Positions 59,887-64,000 of a DNA stretch of 64,000 nt are shown here, in pieces; the first letter of the stretch is position 1; each line of letters opens with the position of its first letter. A program made the position numbers and the translations under genes. Source of the DNA: Acanthosepion esculentum (taxonomy: Eukaryota > Mollusca > Cephalopoda > Sepiida > Sepiidae); contig OZ038517.1 of NCBI GenBank assembly GCA_964036315.1, positions 14,110,272 to 14,174,271 on the forward strand. Reading direction: 5' to 3'. The notes below the pieces were generated by a model that was given only the letters and a program-made list of their open reading frames with translations, searched no databases and was not told the DNA's origin.

Positions 59887-60021
59887 GTAGCGGACGGGGG
59901 GGGGTTACGTGTTGTTAACTTAGGAACACGTGTGTAACTCCTGATAGAATATTAAATGGTCCACTACAAGAATACTCAGAGATTGAATCCACCATAAAGA
60001 AGTGTTAAGAAAACCAACATG

Positions 60022-60078
<57 letters not shown>

Positions 60079-60392
60079 AACATGTATATGTATTAAACAA
60101 ACAAAATTTACAATGGACAAAGACATCAACATTTGTGTTCGTGCGTGAACGTAAAGAGTTTGTGTTTTGATGAATGTTCGTACGTACGTGTATGTGTGTG
60201 TTTCATGGCGTTTTCCCACAAGTGGGCAAAACGCAGATCTCTGCGAGAGATCACATTTTTAAATACGTCCGCTGAAATGCAAAGTAAAAAGAGAACGAGG
60301 CAAGAAATTGCCCAGTATTTATAGTGCAGGGAGAGCGCGCCCTAGTGAACAGTTAGGAAATTAAGGAGGAGTTAACTTCCACACCTACATAT
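59887..60392 (+). repeat. Large inverted repeat, left arm
   Basis: From TAGCGGAC through GGTTACGTGTTGTTAACTTA, a TA tract (60027-60074), AACATTTGTGTTCG, TACGTACGTGTATGTG, CAGTATTTATAGTG and AATTAAGGAGGAGTTAACTT. The same order occurs as a reverse complement at 61812-62388. Includes a TATTTATA box at 60314-60321 pointing towards the spacer. Confidence 0.85.
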
Positions 60393-61091
60393 GACGCAGG
60401 GGAATTTTAAAAGATATTTTTAGTAAAAAAAAGTGCGTCTTATATGCCGTCAAATACGGTACATCTTTCTTCGTTGATTGTGACAGAGAAAGAGAGAGAG
60501 AGCCTGGAAAACATACACACACACGTATATATATATATATTTTTAGTGAAATTGGAGTAGATTTGAATAGCAAAATTTTGTTTACTGATAGGGAAATCTG
60601 ATCTAGGGTCATCAGAAGACAATGAAAAAATGGTCTAAATAATTTTTATCGATTAAAAATTGAAATATACCTGAGTAAGCTAGAAGGAACTTTGGAATTC
60701 ACATGATTTTGATTGAAGCAGCCAGAACCTCGTAATAATCGCGTGAGAAGAAGTAGGGCCGAGGGTCAGTTATAACCAGCCGGGTTTATATATATATATA
60801 AACGCGTAGTTATGCTGAAAATGGCAGACTGGAGAAAATTCTTGAAGAGAGAATTGGCCCGGGCAAGCGTTGGGAGGAGGAACGCCACTATAACTTTAAG
60901 CCCCGCACATAAATCTTTATCCCTCCATCGCAAGAGTCATATATTGTTCTGAGACGATTTAACAACAAGTTAATCACATATACTCTCTCTCTCTGTTGAA
61001 AATACAGTGTATGAGTTTTTACATTAAATACTTTTCTTTTCTGTAACCCGTTTTCTTTTCTCTACTATTCTTTTCTGCTATATAAAAGATA

Positions 61092-61350
61092 TTAACAATT
61101 CAACCATTGAATAGTTGTTTGTCCGGATTTCTGCAGATATATTTTTTTTGTGCATTCTAAATTTCTTAGCGCAGACTCCCCAGCCGTGTCTACATCTTCA
61201 GTTGACCGTGAATGGACGGACATCACTTCTGCTTTATGGATCAAACAAATCACAACGTGGGCAGGAAGCAGGATTAAACCAGCGGACTGGTCAAATAATC
61301 TACGGATGCTCAAAGGACCTATGGCCACTCCCTTAAGTTCAGTTAGGACC
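61092..61350. other. Coding-like segment, unrecognised
   Basis: Both strands have open frames of 65-78 codons here. The minus frame (61092-61328) contains R-R-L-F-D-Q-S-A-G-L-I-L-L-P-A; the plus frame from 61150 contains D-R-E-W-T-D-I-T-S-A-L-W-I-K-Q-I. GC content is higher than the flanks, suggesting a transposon-derived coding fragment. I do not recognise a family. Confidence 0.3.
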
Positions 61351-61442
61351 GTGTAGACACTTCAACCCAGAGAGTAAGACGCCGGAGGTTGAGGGGCTGG
61401 GGCGAAAGTGTTAGAAATATCATATTTTGCATGTTCATTAGA

Positions 61443-61772
61443 TTAGCAACAAAACGGCGAGGAAGGCTGACTGGAAGCGTCCAATAGAAACGTTTGCTTT
61501 GCCTTCAATGGTAGAGGCGGTGGTGCTAATGGTGTTGTTGGTACTGGTAGCAGTGGTGAAAATTGCTCCACTGACCCTGTTTTTGTGTCTGTGTAGTCAG
61601 AGCCAATAGCAAGAACAAGTGGAGAAACAATGCGATTGTCACCGTCTCCGTCTGGAATTGGCATTTTTAGAAACTTCTTCATAACTTGACTGGATCTCTG
61701 TAGATCTTCGCGTTCTCTTTTCCTACGATTTCTCCCTTCCGCACCAGATTCTTTATTCTTTTGTTTGACCAT
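61443..61772 (-). CDS. Small hAT-transposase-N-terminus-like ORF, 109 codons
   Basis: The AUG at 61772 (context GACATGG) opens a frame ending at TAA 61443-61445. The N-terminus is strongly basic: M-V-K-Q-K-N-K-E-S-G-A-E-G-R-N-R-R-K-R-E-R-E-D, then V-M-K-K-F-L-K at about 31-37, then an acidic/proline-rich tail (L-P-V-P-T-T-P-L-A-P-P-P-L-P-L) and a Cys-Cys end. SGA-x-x-R-x-x-R-x-x-RE followed by a hydrophobic K-F-L motif resembles the first residues of TTF/ZMYM-type hAT transposases and host proteins derived from them. No zinc finger or catalytic core follows. It may be a first exon: an AC/AG junction was not confirmed. A TATA-like box lies ~100 bp upstream inside the right arm of the inverted repeat. 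The frame is intact, but expression is unproven. Confidence 0.4.
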   Translation of the reverse strand: MVKQKNKESGAEGRNRRKREREDLQRSSQVMKKFLKMPIPDGDGDNRIVSPLVLAIGSDYTDTKTGSVEQFSPLLPVPTTPLAPPPLPLKAKQTFLLDASSQPSSPFCC

Positions 61773-61870
61773 GTCGATCAATTCATAAAATTTCTCCCCG
61801 AAATAAAAGTGTCGGAGTTAACTCCTCCTTAATTGTCCAAATTGTTCACTAGGGGTCGCTCTCCCTACAT

Positions 61871-61878
61871 TATAAATA
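61871..61878 (-). promoter_or_regulatory. TATA-like box upstream of the 61443-61772 ORF
   Basis: TATTTATA on the minus strand, about 100 bp before the AUG at 61772. The same box is conserved at 60314-60321 in the other arm. Function inferred from position and conservation only. Confidence 0.35.
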
Positions 61879-62121
61879 CTGGACGATTTCTTGCCTCATT
61901 CTCTTTATCATTTCTTCATTTTCAGCGAACACATCTACAATGTAAGCTCTCGCAGAAGATTGCGTCTTCCCATTTGTGGGAGACGCCATAAACATTATAC
62001 ACACATACACGTACGTACGAACATTCACCAAAATACAAACTCTTTACGTTCACACACAAACACAAATGTTAATGTCTATGTCCATTATAAAATTTTGTTG
62101 TTTAAAACATATACTTTTTTG

Positions 62122-62126
<5 letters not shown>

Positions 62127-62180
<54 letters not shown>

Positions 62181-62191
62181 AACAAGACTGA

Positions 62192-62247
<56 letters not shown>

Positions 62248-62270
62248 TCTTGTTCATTTTCTTCTTTATG
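62127..62270. repeat. Two TA tracts with a hairpin around the second
   Basis: TA tract 62127-62174, then AAAATGAACAAGACTGATAT, a second TA tract (~62190-62244) and the complement ATATCAGTCTTGTTCATTTT. A further small hairpin follows at 62271-62296 (GGTGGATTCA against TGAATCCACC). Confidence 0.85.
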
Positions 62271-63104
62271 GTGGATTCAATCTCTGAATCCACCATGTTC
62301 TTGTAGTAGACCTTTTAATATTCTGGCAGGAATAAACACGTGTTCCTAATTTAACAACACGTAACCCCTCGGTCCGCTATAAAAGTATCTAACGACCGTG
62401 GGGCTAATATGTCTCAAACGTGTGTTTATTATCAACCGAATGGCAGCACCATGGAGCCTTAGTGCGATAACGCCGTAACACCCTTCTACCGTAAATAACA
62501 CTGTGACAACACCAGCGTGAAGACTGAAATAAACAAAAGGGGTCAATATCAGAATCTATCCTAATTTAACAGCCCGATATGCGTTGCAATAAAGCATTTT
62601 CCCGATATTCTCAGCGGGGGGTGCATGGTTTTCTGTAATAAACTCCAAAGACCTTCATTGAGAAGAATAATAATATTGCAGCGAAGGTTACAAAAAACAT
62701 CCTTCAAAGTTTTTGCCATCGCTAATGACAACCAAAATTGTACCATAAAACTCGTGAATCTTTACGCATCAGAACGTTGTATATGGGAATATGTTGCGGG
62801 GCCGATAAGGATGTCGCCCCCGCAAGCGAAGAAAAGGTGAGAAACAGCCAAGACAATGAGAGGACAAAGGCAGAGGTATAATAAACAATAAACGTCGAAT
62901 TTATTTTGTTTAAAGCGTACAAGAGTGTACTCTGGAGAAATGTATTGGATTCAGTGTCGGGTCCAATATGACCGGTTTCCTTCAAGGGAAGTTGATTCGG
63001 TTGAGACGATAGCAGGTCGACTGCCGGATCGGATAGTTGACAAAAGCTGGGTGGTCGAAATCGCACGTAGATTCGTTGAATCGGTTAGGACGAAATCCCT
63101 AAAC

Positions 63105-63360
63105 AGGGCCGAGTCAGAAAGGTGATACAACTTCCCAGGCGGATCAATCGCGGTGACGGGATCGCGACGAAGTGTAACAGTAGACGAAGGCGGAGTCCCT
63201 AACCAGGGCCGAGTCGGAGTAGTGATACGACTTCCAGGGCAGATCAACTGCGGTGACGGGATCGTGCCGAAGTGTAGCACTTGAAGCTGGGTCAAAGAGG
63301 CGATACGTCTTCCAGGGCGGATCGACCGCGGAAACGGTATCACGCCGAAGTGTATTCTCT
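63105..63360. repeat. Three imperfect repeats inside the LTR-like region
   Basis: The block GTGATACAACTTCCCAGGCG...GATCGCGACGAAGTGTAAC (63122) recurs at 63221 and 63299 with changes (ACTTCCAGGGCAGATCAAC, GTCTTCCAGGGCGGATCGAC). Spacings are 99 and 78 bp. CAGGGCCGAGTC precedes two of the copies. Confidence 0.7.
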
Positions 63361-63622
63361 CGGCGAAAAGCACCGGAGGATCACAAAGGTAGCGTACTAC
63401 ACTTGGTATTTACTTGACCCCACACTGAGTCAGGTTGTGACACAAGGTCGGTTTTTAACGTGGGGACCCGAGTGTTTTCACCCGGGCCGCTGGTCTTGAC
63501 TTGTCATAGCCGGAGCCGGTCCAAGCTAATCGTAGCCATGATACCACCAGCGCAGGGACGAATCCCTACACCAGGTAAATATCGAGTGAAGCTCTCAGCC
63601 AGAAGGCCGACCAAGCGAGCGA

Positions 63623-63650
63623 TACGCTTTGATCCCGGGCTCAAAGCGTA
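63623..63650. repeat. Perfect 10-bp GC-rich hairpin
   Basis: TACGCTTTGA pairs with TCAAAGCGTA across the 8-nt loop TCCCGGGC. Pairing extends further with one bulge. Confidence 0.7.
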
Positions 63651-64000
63651 GTATCGGGCCGAGCAGCCTGGATTTGGACGAAAAAAAAGGGGGTAATGAT
63701 ATGTGAAACGATTTGTTCAAGTACTCCCTGGCTAGAGGGAGTAGAAAACCGTAGATATTAAATGAATCCCTTGTTGTTCGATGTTTGAAAAAGGCGCTGC
63801 CTAATCCGATGCTTACTACGTACGGTTTGGACTTAACTATATTGGCCAGTTGTCCAGTTTTTTGCATGCTGCATGACTTAAATCAGTGAGATCAGGGGGT
63901 TTGTGAGGGTCAAGGTCGTTTTACTAGGAAGCGGCTAATGGCGACCGCGACAAATATACGACACGTTATATCCGACACTGAGTTACAATAAGATCATTAT

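Larger units (their letters stand above)
58794..60463. mobile_element. hAT-like non-autonomous element bounded by inverted ends
   Basis: The left end (about 58794) reads GTATTGACGGCATATAAGAC and is followed by two further GTGTATAAGACGCAC motifs. The right end (60432-60463) reads GTGCGTCTTATATGCCGTCA then AATACGGT, the reverse complement of the left end with minor differences. GTATAAGACGCAC-type termini are seen in hAT-like elements of animals. The interior contains a Helitron-like insertion and one arm of the large inverted repeat, but no transposase. Target duplications could not be confirmed. Confidence 0.5.
61812..62388 (-). repeat. Large inverted repeat, right arm
   Basis: Reverse complement of 59887-60392 with an expanded TA-rich middle. 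Shared blocks: GGAGTTAACTCCTCCTTAAT, TTCACTAGGG, CTCTCCCTACATTATAAATA, ATACACGTACGTACGAACAT, TTACGTTCACACACAAACAC, GGTGGATTCAATCTCTG, GTGTTCCTAATTTAACAACA, CGTAACCCC and GTCCGCTATA. Confidence 0.85.
62792..63990 (+). mobile_element. LTR-like, GC-richer terminal region
   Basis: From TGTTGCGGGGCCGATAAGG the base composition jumps to roughly half G+C. An AATAAA-like signal (ATAATAAACAATAAACG at 62879) is followed by a region with regular CGG/GCC-rich motifs and hairpins. The TG start, polyadenylation-like signal and lack of coding motifs suggest the long terminal repeat of a Gypsy-type retrotransposon that continues past the window. The right boundary and a second LTR are not visible, so this is tentative. 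The minus-strand 140-codon frame (62951-63373) is probably fortuitous. Confidence 0.4.

Noticed and set aside
790..62306. Frames rich in Ile-Tyr or Cys-Val repeats
   Set aside because: They are direct translations of TA and GT microsatellites scattered through the window.
62725..62790. Possible MADF-domain start (L-V-N-L-Y-A-S-E-R-C-I-W-E)
   Set aside because: Only about 15 residues fit the pattern before the sequence runs into the LTR-like block; too short to support.
62951..63373. 140-codon minus-strand frame at the right end
   Set aside because: Follows the internal GC-rich repeats of an LTR-like region. The residue repeats mirror the DNA repeats and no domain is visible.

Overview
This is AT-rich eukaryotic DNA, dominated by repeats and poor in genes. 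Several things point to a lophotrochozoan animal, most likely a mollusc and plausibly a cephalopod. The only clear host coding exon encodes a novel-type (epsilon/Apl II-like) protein kinase C C2 domain. TA microsatellites are very abundant. The repeats include Penelope-like elements (PLEs), tRNA-derived SINE-like repeats, a DD37D mariner, hAT-type remnants and a Helitron-like end. The species assignment is inference.

Layout. 1-10.5 kb: a graveyard of old repeats. It holds PLE GIY-YIG remnants on both strands (235-545 plus, 7500-7785 minus), PLE-like N-terminal pieces and terminal repeats, three copies of a foldback element, three copies of a SINE-like repeat, a decayed DD37D mariner (4449-4980 minus), an in-frame 84-bp minisatellite (2111-2782), and an inverted pair of serine/leucine-type tRNA-like genes whose predicted anticodon is CTA. 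10.5-13.1 kb: poly-A/T-rich DNA, probably intron. 13152-13481 minus: first coding exon of a novel PKC, ending at a consensus splice donor. A ~120-bp TA/TG tract abuts the start codon, with a pyrimidine-rich (GA-rich on the sense strand) upstream region. If the gene continues leftwards, the first 13 kb is its first intron. 14.9-19.1 kb: no recognisable gene.

19.45-24.08 kb: a degenerate tandem array in two zones (about 69-bp, then 76-bp units), interrupted by an inverted copy of its own left flank. 24.4-24.8 kb minus: the 3' end of a non-LTR retrotransposon. 25.07-55.56 kb: a ~30.5-kb satellite array of 111-bp units (about 275 copies). It has two main unit types, alternating dimer zones, nested multi-unit duplications and a very recent adjacent tandem duplication of ~7.3/8.0 kb. 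Its edges are the most diverged units.

55.9-64 kb: nested mobile-element remnants. These are a hAT transposase C-terminus, PLE RT and GIY-YIG pieces, a second copy of the 3.6-4.1 kb repeat, a ~1.67-kb region bounded by hAT-like inverted ends that encloses a Helitron-like element, and a large inverted repeat (~0.5-kb arms, ~1.4-kb spacer) with inward-facing TATA-like promoters and a small open hAT-N-terminus-like ORF. The last 1.2 kb is GC-richer and looks like a long terminal repeat.

No prokaryotic operon, CRISPR array, rRNA or complete host gene is present. The strongest observations are the architecture of the 111-bp satellite, the microsatellite pressed against the PKC start codon, the inverted tRNA-like pair and the inverted promoter-bearing repeat at 59.9-62.4 kb.
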